In this document: piece after piece, positions 26,031 to 34,565 of the stretch
Numbering within the stretch: position 1 is the stretch's first letter
Layout: each line of letters opens with the position of its first letter
Origin: Streptomyces syringium
GTDB taxonomy: Bacteria > Actinomycetota > Actinomycetes > Streptomycetales > Streptomycetaceae
Assembly (NCBI RefSeq): GCF_017876625.1
Contig: NZ_JAGIOH010000001.1
Coordinates: 1,116,001-1,180,000, forward strand
Direction: 5' to 3'
Length of the DNA stretch: 64,000 nucleotides
Translations under genes and position numbers: made by a program
The notes under the pieces: model-generated
Seen by the model: the letters and a program-made list of their open reading frames with translations, nothing else
Database searches by the model: none
What the model was told of the DNA's origin: nothing

Positions 26031-26177
26031 GCCGATGACCCTATGGCCGTATCCGTGCACTCACAACGCGATACACGTGCGACACACATTTCCCGCCAAC
26101 TGGGGTGCCGGTCCCTCGACAGGAACGCGACGATCCAGCGAAGGTAGGTCCCTCTGCGATGGGAGATCTTGTTCGCC

Positions 26178-27299
26178 ATGGCCATTCACGGCATCTGCAG
26201 CGACCGGTTCAGCGCGGTACGGGAGGTGTTCGCCGACTCCCTGCGCAGCGGGGCGGATGTCGGTGCCTCGGTGGCGGTCCACCTCGACGGCGAACCCGTC
26301 GTCGACCTGTGGGGAGGGTATGCCGACCCGGCACGCACCCGGCCCTGGGAGCGCGACACCCTCACCAACGTGTGGTCCATGACGAAGACGATGACCGCAC
26401 TGTGTGCCCTCGTCCTCGTCGACCGCGGTGAACTCGACCTGCGTGCGCCGGTCGGGAAGTACTGGCCCGAGTTCGGTACCGCAGGAAAGGACCACATCGA
26501 GATCCGGCACCTGCTCGGTCACACCGCCGGACTCCCCGACTGGGACCGGCCCATGACACTCGGCGACCTGTGCGACTGGGAGAAGGCCACCAGCCTGCTG
26601 GCCCGCCAGAAGCCCCGGTGGGTACCCGGTACGGCGTCCGGCTACCACCGGTTCACCCATGGCTTCCTCATCGGTGAGGTCATCCGCCGTATCTCCCAGC
26701 AGACCGTCGGGACGTTCTTCGCCGACCAGATCGCTGCCCCACTGGACGCCGATTTCCACATCGGCCTCCCAGCCGAAGACGACCTCCGGGTCTCCGAGGT
26801 CATCCCCGCACCCGGCCCCGCGCCCGAGGCCAACCCCCGCGTGACCATCCCGGTCGGGCCTTACGTGACCGCCCAGGACACCTGGACCCCCCAGTGGCAC
26901 CGCGCCGAAATCCCTGCCGCAGCAGGCTACGGAAACGCACGATCCGTGGCCGCGATCCAATCCGTACTCACCTCCGGAGGCCGGACAGCCTCCACGCGCC
27001 TCCTGTCCGAAGCCACCTGCCGCGCGGTATTCGAAGAACAGTCCCACGGCATCGATCTCGTGCTCGGCATCCCCCTCCGCTTCGGCATCGGCTACGCCCT
27101 CAACGCCGACGACGCACCCGTCACCACAGCCAACGCCCACACGTCCTACTGGGGTGGCAGGGGCGGATCACTGATCGTCAACGACCACGACGCACGCATG
27201 ACCATCACCTACGTGATGAACCAGATGAGCCACCTCGGCCTCACCGACCCACGCGGCCACAAGCTTCTCCGGAGCGCCTACGAAGCATTGACCCGCTGA
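26178..27299 (+). CDS. Serine beta-lactamase-like hydrolase/esterase
   Basis: A 373-residue class C beta-lactamase-fold protein. The nucleophile SxxK is SMTK (in TNVWSMTKTMTAL), the second motif is a Tyr-containing GYHRFTHG, and the third is HTSYWGGRGGS. No signal peptide is present, so it is probably a cytoplasmic esterase or amidase of the EstB type rather than a true beta-lactamase. ATG 26178 is used, with GGGAG 12 nt away; TTG 26169 is closer to that site. Its end overlaps the stop of the convergent monooxygenase gene by about 22 nt. Confidence 0.85.
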   Translation: MAIHGICSDRFSAVREVFADSLRSGADVGASVAVHLDGEPVVDLWGGYADPARTRPWERDTLTNVWSMTKTMTALCALVLVDRGELDLRAPVGKYWPEFGTAGKDHIEIRHLLGHTAGLPDWDRPMTLGDLCDWEKATSLLARQKPRWVPGTASGYHRFTHGFLIGEVIRRISQQTVGTFFADQIAAPLDADFHIGLPAEDDLRVSEVIPAPGPAPEANPRVTIPVGPYVTAQDTWTPQWHRAEIPAAAGYGNARSVAAIQSVLTSGGRTASTRLLSEATCRAVFEEQSHGIDLVLGIPLRFGIGYALNADDAPVTTANAHTSYWGGRGGSLIVNDHDARMTITYVMNQMSHLGLTDPRGHKLLRSAYEALTR

Positions 27300-28417
27300 C
27301 CCCGGAATTCCTTGTCCAGGAAGAGTGCGTTCTTGGCGTGCGCGATAGATTCCTCCGATGCGGGGCCGCCGGGATTCTCGGTGGCCAGCGCCTGGTTGAG
27401 GGTGACGAAGGGACGCATCCGCTGCTCGTAGCGGGCATACGCGGTGCGGTGGTCGCCGTTGGCCCGGGCGAGGCAGTCGGCCAGCACATGGGCGCCTACG
27501 AGAGCCAGGCTGGTGCCCTGCCCCGAGAGGGGGGAAGGGCAGTAGCCGGCGTCTCCGAGCAGGGCCACCCGGCCTCGCGACCACTGCTCCATGCGGATCT
27601 GGGCCATGGCGTCGCAGTAGAAGTCCGGCGCGGTCCCGGCGGCCTCGGCCAGACGGGCCCCTTCCCACCGCATCGATGCGAGCTTGTCCACGACCAGCCG
27701 CCGGAGGGCGCCGCCCTCGCGGAGGTCATGGGCGAGAGGGGCGGACTCGAAGCCGAAGGCGATCCTGAGTTCGGTGTTGCCGCGTACGGGCATGATGCCG
27801 AAGCCCGTGTCGCCGTCCCGCAGCCACATCTGCCAGTCGTCCAGTCCGAGGAAGTTGTCCGCGCTGAACACCGAGAGGTAGCTGCCCAAGTGGTGGGCGA
27901 AACGCTCCTCCGGACCGAAGGCCAGGCGCCGTACGGCGGAGTGGAGGCCGTCGGCGCCGATCACGAGGTCGAAGACACGGGACGGCCCGTGCGCGAAGTC
28001 GACGCGCACGCCGGTCCCGCCCTCGTCGAGCGCGGTGATGCTGTCGCCGAAGAGGTACTCGACGCCTGCGCGCGTGTGTTCGTACACCATCCGTACCAGG
28101 TCCTCGCGCAGCACCTCGATGTCTTCGCTGTCGAGCCGGCCGCTGCTGAAGGTCGCCTCTGTGGAGCGGTCGACCTCGTGGCCGTCGGGGTCGAGGATCG
28201 ACATGCCGCGCATCCGGGTGCGGACACTCCGTGCCTATTCCAGCAGGCCCATCCGCTCGACGACATCGAGGGCGACCCCCCGGATGTCCACGGCCTGGCC
28301 GCCGGGGCGTTGCCCCGGGGCGCGCTCGACGACGGTGGGCGCGAAGCCGTGGCGGCGCAACCAGTAGGCGAGGACAGGACCGGCGATGCCGCCGCCGGAG
28401 ATGAGTACGGTCTGCAT
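27278..28417 (-). pseudogene. FAD-dependent monooxygenase with in-frame amber codon
   Basis: An aromatic-hydroxylase/TetX-like flavoprotein gene. From ATG 28417 (GGAG upstream) it has the FAD motif ISGGGIAGPVLAYWLRRHG. After the interruption come the NADPH/FAD DG motif GADGLHSAVRR and the GD motif LLGDAGYCPSPLSGQGTSLAL. The frame is continuous but a TAG stands at 28235-28237 (MGLLE-stop-ARSVRTRMRGM). CAG to TAG would explain it, leaving a 60-residue fragment. Flanking sequence is otherwise normal, so the lesion is recent, an error in the sequence, or read through. It is divergent from a GntR-TetR fusion regulator. Confidence 0.82.
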
Positions 28418-28436
28418 GAGAAGCTCCTTCAGGGCT

Positions 28437-28486
28437 CTGTACGGTGTACGCAACCTGAACGTACGCCGTACAGGCAACGCTCTCAA
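28437..28486 (-). promoter_or_regulatory. Monooxygenase promoter overlapped by inverted repeat
   Basis: The minus strand reads TTGAGA (28486-28481), 17 nt, TACGTT (28463-28458). Two 14-bp arms, CTGTACGGTGTACG (28437-28450) and CGTACGCCGTACAG (28460-28473), are inverted repeats with one mismatch. The right arm covers the -10 box and spacer, the left arm the start site. Each arm also holds a GTAC-N3-GTAC palindrome typical of TetR sites. Confidence 0.7.
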
Positions 28487-28503
28487 CTGGCCGAATGCCC
28501 CGT

Positions 28504-28564
28504 CTGTACTAGGACAGACAGGCCCCATGCGACGTTGTCGCTGCTACCCTCTGCACTAGTACAG
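28504..28564. promoter_or_regulatory. Paired GntR-like operators and regulator promoter
   Basis: Two copies of a 14-bp palindrome related to CTGTACTAGTACAG occur at 28504-28517 (CTGTACTAGGACAG) and 28551-28564 (CTGCACTAGTACAG), each one base off symmetry. The second overlaps a plausible -10 TAGTAC with TTGTCG 16 nt upstream, which would be the regulator's own promoter. Confidence 0.65.
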
Positions 28565-28583
28565 GACAGGAAGGCAGCAGGAC

Positions 28584-29546
28584 GTGACGAGGGCCACAGA
28601 TACAGTCGGGGAGCCGCCCTACCTGCGCATCGTCGCCGAGATCCGGCGGCGCATCGCGGACGGTGAACTCGCCCCCGGGGACCGGGTGCCCTCGACCCGG
28701 CAGATCGCCGGGGAATGGGGCGTCGCGCTCGCCACCGCCACCAAGGCCCTGACCACCCTGCGTCTGGGGGGACTTGTCGAGACCCGGCCACGGATCGGCA
28801 CGGTCGTCGCCGGAACCGCCCCCGCCGCACCGGCGCGCAGGCGCCCGTCCCCCGTCCCCGAACCCGAGCAGGAACTGAGCCTCGACCGGATCGTCCGTAC
28901 CGCCACGGAGATCGCCGACGCCGAAGGGCTCTCGGCGCTCTCCATGCGCGGCGTCGCGGCCCGGCTCGGCGTCGCGGCGATGTCGACCTACCGGTACGTC
29001 CCGAGCAAGGAAGACCTCGTCCTGCACATGGCCGATGCCGCGTTCGGCGAGCAGTCCTACCCCGCCGACGCCCCCGAGGATTGGCGTACCCGCATCGAGC
29101 TGGGCGCCCGGACCCTGTGGAGCCTGTACCGGAAGCACCCGTGGCTGGCGCAGCTCGGCTCTCTCACCCGTCCGTTGCTCGTACCCAATCTGATGGTCCA
29201 CGGCGAGTGGATGCTCGGCGCCCTCGACGGACACGGCCTCGACCCCACCACGCTGTTCGACATGCATGTCCTGCTCTACAGCCATGTCCACGGCCTGGCG
29301 GGGCACCTCGAGATGGAAGCACACGCCGCGGCCTCCACAGGCCAGTCGGAAGACCAGTGGATGGACAGCCGCGCCCCCGCCCTCCAGGGACTGGTGGAAT
29401 CCGGCCGCTTCCCGGCCTTCGCCAAGGTGGTCGGATCCTTCACCGACGGCTACGACCTGAATCTCGACGCGCTCTTCGAATTCGGCCTCAAGGCACTTCT
29501 CGACGGACTGACTTCCCTCATCGAAGGACAGGAAGCCGTCGCGTAG
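28584..29546 (+). CDS. GntR-TetR fusion transcriptional regulator
   Basis: A 320-residue regulator with two different DNA-binding heads. Residues 12-75 are a GntR winged helix (IVAEIRRRIADGELAPGDRV, then STRQIAGEWGVALATATKAL). After a Pro-rich linker (78-98) residues 100-150 are a TetR helix-turn-helix (LSALSMRGVAARLGVAAMST). A TetR_C_1-type ligand domain follows to the end. This architecture is known in actinobacteria but is uncommon. GTG start at 28584. Divergent from the monooxygenase gene, with two classes of palindrome between them that could serve the two heads. Confidence 0.88.
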   Translation: MTRATDTVGEPPYLRIVAEIRRRIADGELAPGDRVPSTRQIAGEWGVALATATKALTTLRLGGLVETRPRIGTVVAGTAPAAPARRRPSPVPEPEQELSLDRIVRTATEIADAEGLSALSMRGVAARLGVAAMSTYRYVPSKEDLVLHMADAAFGEQSYPADAPEDWRTRIELGARTLWSLYRKHPWLAQLGSLTRPLLVPNLMVHGEWMLGALDGHGLDPTTLFDMHVLLYSHVHGLAGHLEMEAHAAASTGQSEDQWMDSRAPALQGLVESGRFPAFAKVVGSFTDGYDLNLDALFEFGLKALLDGLTSLIEGQEAVA

Positions 29547-29608
29547 ACACACTGGCATCCTGGCCGGGACTTCGTACCAGGGACGGCGACAGCAGGGTGG
29601 GAGGCAAG

Positions 29609-30103
29609 GTGACCGGCGGCACGGCGGGCTTCCCGGTGGCTACGGGAGACGAGGAGCCTGTCCCCGGGGGCCCCCACGAGCGTGCGGCCGCCGTCCGGCA
29701 AGCCGTTGACGCTCTTTTGCAGATCCGCCGCATGATGAACGGCGGAGCCGCCGATCCGACGGCCGTCCCGGCACCGTGGGAGCTGCTGCAACCCGTACGC
29801 GCGATCGCCCTCGCCCTGGAGGCAGCCGGCATCGCACCCTCCGCTGTGGACGCCGACGGCCGGCGTCTTTCCACCGGGTACGTCGTCCGCCGGGCAGAGC
29901 CGTCCCGGGCCACTCACCGCAGCGGCCGGCCCGAGGTGATGGCTCGCGTCGAATGGCTCGGCCCGCCAGGAAGCCGGGCTTCCCGGGAACAAGGGGACGC
30001 GCTTCAGCTCTGCACGCAGGCCCTCGGAAGGCTGGGCTGGGTCGCGCTGGAATACCGCGATTCCCGTCGGCACCGCTGGCTCGAGGTCGAACCGGCCTCC
30101 TGA
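29609..30103 (+). CDS. Hypothetical protein
   Basis: A 164-residue protein of unknown function with no signal peptide or membrane segment. Helical N-terminal half (RAAAVRQAVDALLQIRRMMN), then a mixed half ending RLGWVALEYRDSRRHRWLEVE. GTG 29609 has GGGAGG at good distance. It lies 62 nt after the GntR-TetR regulator on the same strand and may be co-transcribed. Codon bias is normal for the genome. Confidence 0.62.
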   Translation: MTGGTAGFPVATGDEEPVPGGPHERAAAVRQAVDALLQIRRMMNGGAADPTAVPAPWELLQPVRAIALALEAAGIAPSAVDADGRRLSTGYVVRRAEPSRATHRSGRPEVMARVEWLGPPGSRASREQGDALQLCTQALGRLGWVALEYRDSRRHRWLEVEPAS

Positions 30104-30217
30104 CGCACGGGGGCCACCCGTACCCAGTCCGGGGCGCGCCGAGTGGTGCGCCATCGTGGCGGGTTACGCGACGGATGGCGGGTGACCCCGCCGACGGCGG
30201 TCGTGAGGATGGTCGTC

Positions 30218-30670
30218 ATGGATCCCGAACTCGAAGCCTTCATCCCGTTCCTGCCGGACCTCGACCTGAACGACCCGGTCACCGCGCGCAAGCACGTCGC
30301 CGAGCATGCTGCCGCGGTGCCGGCACCGGACACCTCGGCCATGGAGGTCGAGGACCGCACCGTGCCCGCCGATCCGGACGTAGCGATGCCGATCTACGCA
30401 CGGCGGTGGGGGCGTCTTCGGCGACCTGGACATCGAGCGCCCGGTGGGCCACCGACCTTTCCGGCCTGCCACCGGCCTACATCGCCACCGCCGAGTTCTG
30501 TCCGAACCGCGACGAACGCCTACGCACTGCGCCTTCTCCAGGCCGGCGTGTCGGTCGAGCTGCACCAGTGGCCCGGCACCTTCCACGGGTCACAGGCGAT
30601 ACAGTCCGCCGCGGTCTCGCAGCGTCAGATCACCGACCTCGCCGCAGCCCTGCGCCGCGCGCCGGTCTAG
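30218..30670 (+). pseudogene. Internally deleted alpha/beta hydrolase (esterase) remnant
   Basis: Both ends of a HSL-type esterase remain but the core is gone. The N-terminus DPELEAFIPFLPDLDLND runs to VAMPIYAR. The C-terminus YALRLLQAGVSVELHQWPGTFHGSQA holds the catalytic-His region. Between them a short stretch encodes DLSGLPPAYIATAEFCPNRDE, but in another frame. The HGG oxyanion motif and GDSAGG nucleophile elbow (around 150-200 residues) are missing. A 150-codon frame spans it by chance, but the product could not be catalytic. It represents deletion plus a compensating frame change. Confidence 0.75.
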
Positions 30671-30759
30671 CTCGTCGTGTTGTGCATCCCGAAGGCGTGA
30701 GGAGTCCCTCTCGTGCCTTCGGACTCATTGATCGTGAATCCCATGAAAGGCCGGATGAC

Positions 30760-32022
30760 ATGAAGATTCGACTGGTGTTCTGCGCAGGCATGGCCGCGCT
30801 GGTCGCTTGTGCGGGCACGGTGACGGCGGCTCCCGCGCCCGCCGGGGAACGGACCGTGCCGACCGGCGGCACAAGCCCGTCGGCCGGCTTCCGTCCGGCG
30901 GGGCTGAAGTCCGCCATGGACGGTGTCCACCGCGCGGGGGTACCGGGCGTGTACGGCGAGGTGCGCGACGCCGACCGGATATGGCGCGGCGCTTCCGGGG
31001 TCGCCGACGTCAGGACCGGCCGTCCCGTCGGACCCGACATGCGGCACCGCGTCGGCAGCGTCACCAAGACCTTCACCGCCGCCGCCGTCATGCAGCAGGT
31101 CGAACGGGGCCGGATCCGGCTCGATGCGCCGATCGGTGGCTATCTGCCGCATCTGGTGCCGGGGGAACGCGGCCGGAAGATCACGGTCCGGATGCTGCTC
31201 AACCACACCAGCGGCATCCCCGATTACATCCCCTACGCGTTCCCGTCCCTCAAGGCGTTCCCTTCCCTGCCGGACGTCTCGCCCAAGAGCCTGGACGACA
31301 ACCGCTTCAGGCAGTTCCATCCCGCGGAGCTGATCGAGCTGGGGCTCGCGGCGCCTCCCACCGGCGAGCCCGGGGGCCCCAAGGGGGTGTACTCCAACAC
31401 CAATTACCTGCTCCTCGGCCAACTCCTGGAGCGAGTGACCGGTACCCCGGCCGAGGAGTACATCACCCGGAACGTCATCGAGCGTGCCGGGCTCCGGCAC
31501 ACCGCGTTCCCGACCGGGCCGCGCATCGAGGGACCGCACTCGCGGATGTACGAGGCCTTCTACGGCCTGATCGACCCGCCGCGCGACTACAGCGTCTACA
31601 ACATGTCCTGGACGGGCACGGGCGCCGCTCTCGTATCGACCATGGAGGATCTCAACCGCTTCTACGGCAAACTGCTCGACGGCACGGTCGTCAACCGGTC
31701 CACGCTGGCGCAGATGCAGCGCACGATCCCGGTCATCGCCCTGGACGGATCGACGATCGAGTACGGCCTCGGCCTGCACAAGGTCACCAGGCCGGGCTGC
31801 GGCATCTTCTGGGGCCACGACGGAACGGTCTGGGGGTCCGGAACGATGTCCCTGACCCGGGCCGACGGCAAGCGTCAGATGTCCGTCGCGGTCAACCTCC
31901 AGAGGTGGAACAAGCCGGACTCCTCGGGGAAGCCGCAGCCCCACCCCATCGACTACGCGCTGTCGACGCTGTACCAGCAAGCGATGTGCGGTACCGACGC
32001 CCAGGACGGGAATGCCACCTGA
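30760..32022 (+). CDS. Secreted serine hydrolase (DD-carboxypeptidase/beta-lactamase fold)
   Basis: A 420-residue exported penicillin-binding-protein-like hydrolase. Signal peptide: MKIRLVFCAGMAALVACAGTVTAAPA. Active-site motifs: SVTK (SxxK), YSN in GVYSNTNYLLLG, and HDG in FWGHDGTVWG. These match the D-alanyl-D-alanine carboxypeptidase / esterase B family, so it could trim peptidoglycan or hydrolyse beta-lactam-like esters. ATG 30760 follows GAAAGG. Stand-alone gene after the esterase remnant; it converges with the GtrA-like gene 18 nt away. Confidence 0.9.
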   Translation: MKIRLVFCAGMAALVACAGTVTAAPAPAGERTVPTGGTSPSAGFRPAGLKSAMDGVHRAGVPGVYGEVRDADRIWRGASGVADVRTGRPVGPDMRHRVGSVTKTFTAAAVMQQVERGRIRLDAPIGGYLPHLVPGERGRKITVRMLLNHTSGIPDYIPYAFPSLKAFPSLPDVSPKSLDDNRFRQFHPAELIELGLAAPPTGEPGGPKGVYSNTNYLLLGQLLERVTGTPAEEYITRNVIERAGLRHTAFPTGPRIEGPHSRMYEAFYGLIDPPRDYSVYNMSWTGTGAALVSTMEDLNRFYGKLLDGTVVNRSTLAQMQRTIPVIALDGSTIEYGLGLHKVTRPGCGIFWGHDGTVWGSGTMSLTRADGKRQMSVAVNLQRWNKPDSSGKPQPHPIDYALSTLYQQAMCGTDAQDGNAT

Positions 32023-32040
32023 CGCCCCCCGGGGGGACGG

Positions 32041-32556
32041 TCAGGCGGCACGGCAGAGCGCCGCAGGGCCGGTCGGGGCCGAGGCGCGGGCGACGGTCGC
32101 ATTCACGGGACAGACCGTGGCCACGGCCTGCGAGCGGGTCCGCGCGAAGACAACGAGGCGCAGCACCACGAACCGCGCGACACCGGCGAGTGCGGAGGCG
32201 GACAGGTAGACGACCTGCTCGAGCACCGCACCGGGTGCCGCCACCAGCTGGTGCAGAGCGAGCATCGCGATGCAGGTCACCACGTACGCGGCCGCCGCGG
32301 ACCCGGCCGACTGCGCGTGCTGGTGCCAGGTCGCGCGCCCGCCCCCGCCGAAGGTGAAGCGGGCGTGCAACTCGGTGGCGAGGAGCGTGGAGACCACGGT
32401 GATCAGGGCGTTGGCCAGGACCCAGGGAATCCAGGAGGCGAGGGCCGCCACGGCGAAGCTGGAGGCGAGGCCCACCCCGCCGCCGCAGAGCACGAAGCGG
32501 GCGAAGGCGGTGAAGGCGCCGGGCGCCGCTTGCTGTTTGCTCTGTGCTGTCTCCAT
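32041..32556 (-). CDS. GtrA-family membrane protein
   Basis: A 171-residue protein with four helices in the GtrA pattern: FARFVLCGGGVGLASSFAVA, LANALITVVSTLLATELHARFTF, AAAYVVTCIAMLALH, and LSASALAGVARFVVLRLVVF. GtrA-like proteins are thought to flip undecaprenyl-linked sugars for cell-surface glycans. The extra 25-residue C-terminus (RSQAVATVCPVNATV) is unusual. ATG 32556 follows GGGGGCGGG. It reads towards the serine hydrolase and has repeated TGGCGCCA palindromes upstream. Confidence 0.82.
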   Translation of the reverse strand: METAQSKQQAAPGAFTAFARFVLCGGGVGLASSFAVAALASWIPWVLANALITVVSTLLATELHARFTFGGGGRATWHQHAQSAGSAAAAYVVTCIAMLALHQLVAAPGAVLEQVVYLSASALAGVARFVVLRLVVFARTRSQAVATVCPVNATVARASAPTGPAALCRAA

Positions 32557-32601
32557 GATCCCGCCCCCTTCCGATGATTCATCCCGCGAAATGCGCACCT
32601 C

Positions 32602-32631
32602 TGGCGCCATCATGGTGCACGCATGGCGCCA
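32602..32631. promoter_or_regulatory. Two TGGCGCCA palindromes upstream of GtrA gene
   Basis: TGGCGCCA occurs at 32602-32609 and 32624-32631, 22 bp apart (two turns), with a GTGCAC palindrome between them. A related TAGCGCCA follows further upstream. The site lies 46 bp ahead of the GtrA start and is a possible operator. Confidence 0.4.
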
Positions 32632-32703
32632 ATGCGAGCCATTTATAGCGCCACGCATGGACGCCGTAGGCGCCCCGGCCCGGCCGTGTCCATGTCGTCT
32701 CGG

Positions 32704-33492
32704 TTACTTCGGGTCGCGGTTGAAAACCGCCTTCGACCAGAAGTAGCCGAGCACCGTGAGGCCCAGGCACCAGGCGACCGCGAGCCACCCGTTGTGGCCG
32801 ATCTCGGTGCCGAGCAGCAGCCCGCGCAGGGTCTCGATGGCGGGTGTGAAGGGCTGGTACTCGGCGATCGGCCGGAACCAGCCCGGCATCGCGTCGACCG
32901 GGACGAAGGCGCTCGAGATGAGCGGCAGGACGATCAGCGGCAGTGCGTTGTTGCTGGCCGCCTCGGCGTTCGGGCTGACCATGCCCATCCCGACCGCGAT
33001 CCAGGTGAGTGCCAGGGCCACCAGGGCCATCAGTCCGAAGGCCGCCAGCCACTCCAGGGGCGTGGCGCCGGTGGACCGGAAGCCGATGGCCACGGCCACG
33101 GCGCCCACGAGCACCACACTGGCGATCGACTGCAGCACGCTGCCGATGACGTGCCCGATGAGCACCGAGCCGCGGTGGATCGCCATCGTGCGGAAGCGGG
33201 CGATGATGCCCTCGGTCATGTCGTTGGAGACGGACACGGCGGTGCCGACCACGGTGCCTCCGATGGTCATCAGCAAGATGCCCGGCACGACGTAGGCGAC
33301 GTACTCGGAGCGGTCCGCGCCACCTCCCATACCCGCGCTCATCACATCGCCGAAGACGTAGACGAAGAGCAGCAGCAGGATGATCGGTGTGAGCAGGAGG
33401 TTGAGGGTGAGGGAGGGGTAGCGGCGCGCGTGCAGGAGGTTGCGGCGCAGCATGGTGGACGAGTCGCGCAGGGAGAGGGTGAGGGAGCTCAT
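32704..33492 (-). CDS. ABC-2 permease, DrrB-like
   Basis: A 262-residue ABC-2-type membrane subunit with six helices. Early LTLNLLLTPIILLLLFVYVFG is followed by the ABC2 signature region SNDMTEGIIARFRTMAIHRGSVL. It pairs with the ATPase directly upstream: its ATG at 33492 overlaps that gene's TGA by 4 nt. In DrrAB systems the pair exports hydrophobic drugs such as anthracyclines. Last gene of a four-gene operon that starts with a ribbon-helix-helix protein. Confidence 0.9.
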   Translation of the reverse strand: MSSLTLSLRDSSTMLRRNLLHARRYPSLTLNLLLTPIILLLLFVYVFGDVMSAGMGGGADRSEYVAYVVPGILLMTIGGTVVGTAVSVSNDMTEGIIARFRTMAIHRGSVLIGHVIGSVLQSIASVVLVGAVAVAIGFRSTGATPLEWLAAFGLMALVALALTWIAVGMGMVSPNAEAASNNALPLIVLPLISSAFVPVDAMPGWFRPIAEYQPFTPAIETLRGLLLGTEIGHNGWLAVAWCLGLTVLGYFWSKAVFNRDPK

Positions 33493-34505
33493 CGGACTGC
33501 TTCCTTGGCCTGGTGCGGCTGGTTCGGCTGGTTCGGTTGGTTGGTGGCGGTGAGGGCGAAGAAGACGTCGTCGAGGTCGGGGGTGTGGACGGTGAGTTCG
33601 TCGGCCTCGATGCCGGCGGAGTCCAGCCAGTCGAGGAGGGAGCGCAGTTCGCGCTGGCTGCCGTCGCTGGGGATCTGCAGCGCCTGGGCCTCGTCGTCGC
33701 GGGTGACCTCGCGCAGGGCGGTGGCGGCGGAGCGGTAGGCGGCCGGGTCGGCGAACCGCAGCCGCACGTGCCCGCCGGGAATCAGGCGCTTGAGCTCGTC
33801 GGCGGTGCCCTCGGCGGCGATCCGGCCGCCGTTCAGCACCGCGATCCGGTCGGCGAGTTCGTCGGCCTCCTCCAGATACTGGGTGGTGAGGAAGACGGTG
33901 ACGCCGTCGGAGACCAGCTCGCGGATGATCTGCCACATGTTGTGGCGCGAGCGCGGGTCGAGGCCGGTGGTCGGCTCGTCGAGGAAAATGATCCGCGGAT
34001 CACCGACCAGCGTCATCGCGATGTCCAGGCGGCGCTTCATACCGCCGGAGTAGGTGGAGGCGGGCTTCTTCGCCGCCTCCACCAGGTCGAAGCGCTCCAG
34101 CAGCTCAGCGGCGACCCGCCGCCCCTCCCGCTTCGACAGATGGTGCAGATCCGCCATGAGGAGCATGTTCTCCTCCCCCGTGATCAGCCCGTCCACCGCC
34201 GAGAACTGACCGGTGACACCGATCGCGGCACGCACACCGTCCGGTGACGTGGTGACGTCGTGGCCCGCGACCTGGGCCTGTCCGCCGTCGGCGGTGATGA
34301 GCGTGGAGAGGATCTTCACGACGGTGGTCTTGCCGGCGCCGTTCGGGCCGAGCAGCGCGAAGACCGAACCGGCCGGGATACGCAGATCGATGCCGTCGAG
34401 GACGGTCTTGTCACCGTAGGACTTGCGCAGACCGACGGCGGAGACAGCGGCCGGTGACGGCCGACCGTCACCCAAACTGGATGTGGGCATGACAAAAGAA
34501 GGCAT
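33489..34505 (-). CDS. ABC transporter ATPase, DrrA-like
   Basis: A 338-residue ATPase of daunorubicin-resistance type. Walker A GPNGAGKTT, signature STYSGGMKRRLDIA, Walker B IIFLDEPTTGLDPRSR, H-loop in TVFLTTQYLEEAD (Gln in place of His, common in DrrA). The C-terminal DrrA extension (about residues 230-320) is present. The tail ends in a short Asn-Gln-Pro tandem repeat (NQPNQPNQPHQ) encoded by repeated DNA. ATG 34505 follows GGAGGG. Works with the overlapping permease to export a hydrophobic compound. Confidence 0.92.
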   Translation of the reverse strand: MPSFVMPTSSLGDGRPSPAAVSAVGLRKSYGDKTVLDGIDLRIPAGSVFALLGPNGAGKTTVVKILSTLITADGGQAQVAGHDVTTSPDGVRAAIGVTGQFSAVDGLITGEENMLLMADLHHLSKREGRRVAAELLERFDLVEAAKKPASTYSGGMKRRLDIAMTLVGDPRIIFLDEPTTGLDPRSRHNMWQIIRELVSDGVTVFLTTQYLEEADELADRIAVLNGGRIAAEGTADELKRLIPGGHVRLRFADPAAYRSAATALREVTRDDEAQALQIPSDGSQRELRSLLDWLDSAGIEADELTVHTPDLDDVFFALTATNQPNQPNQPHQAKEAVR

Positions 34506-34565
34506 GGAGCCCTCCATTCGAAGGCTGAAGTACGGGGAAGGCGGGGCCGGTTGAGGAGGTGGTGC

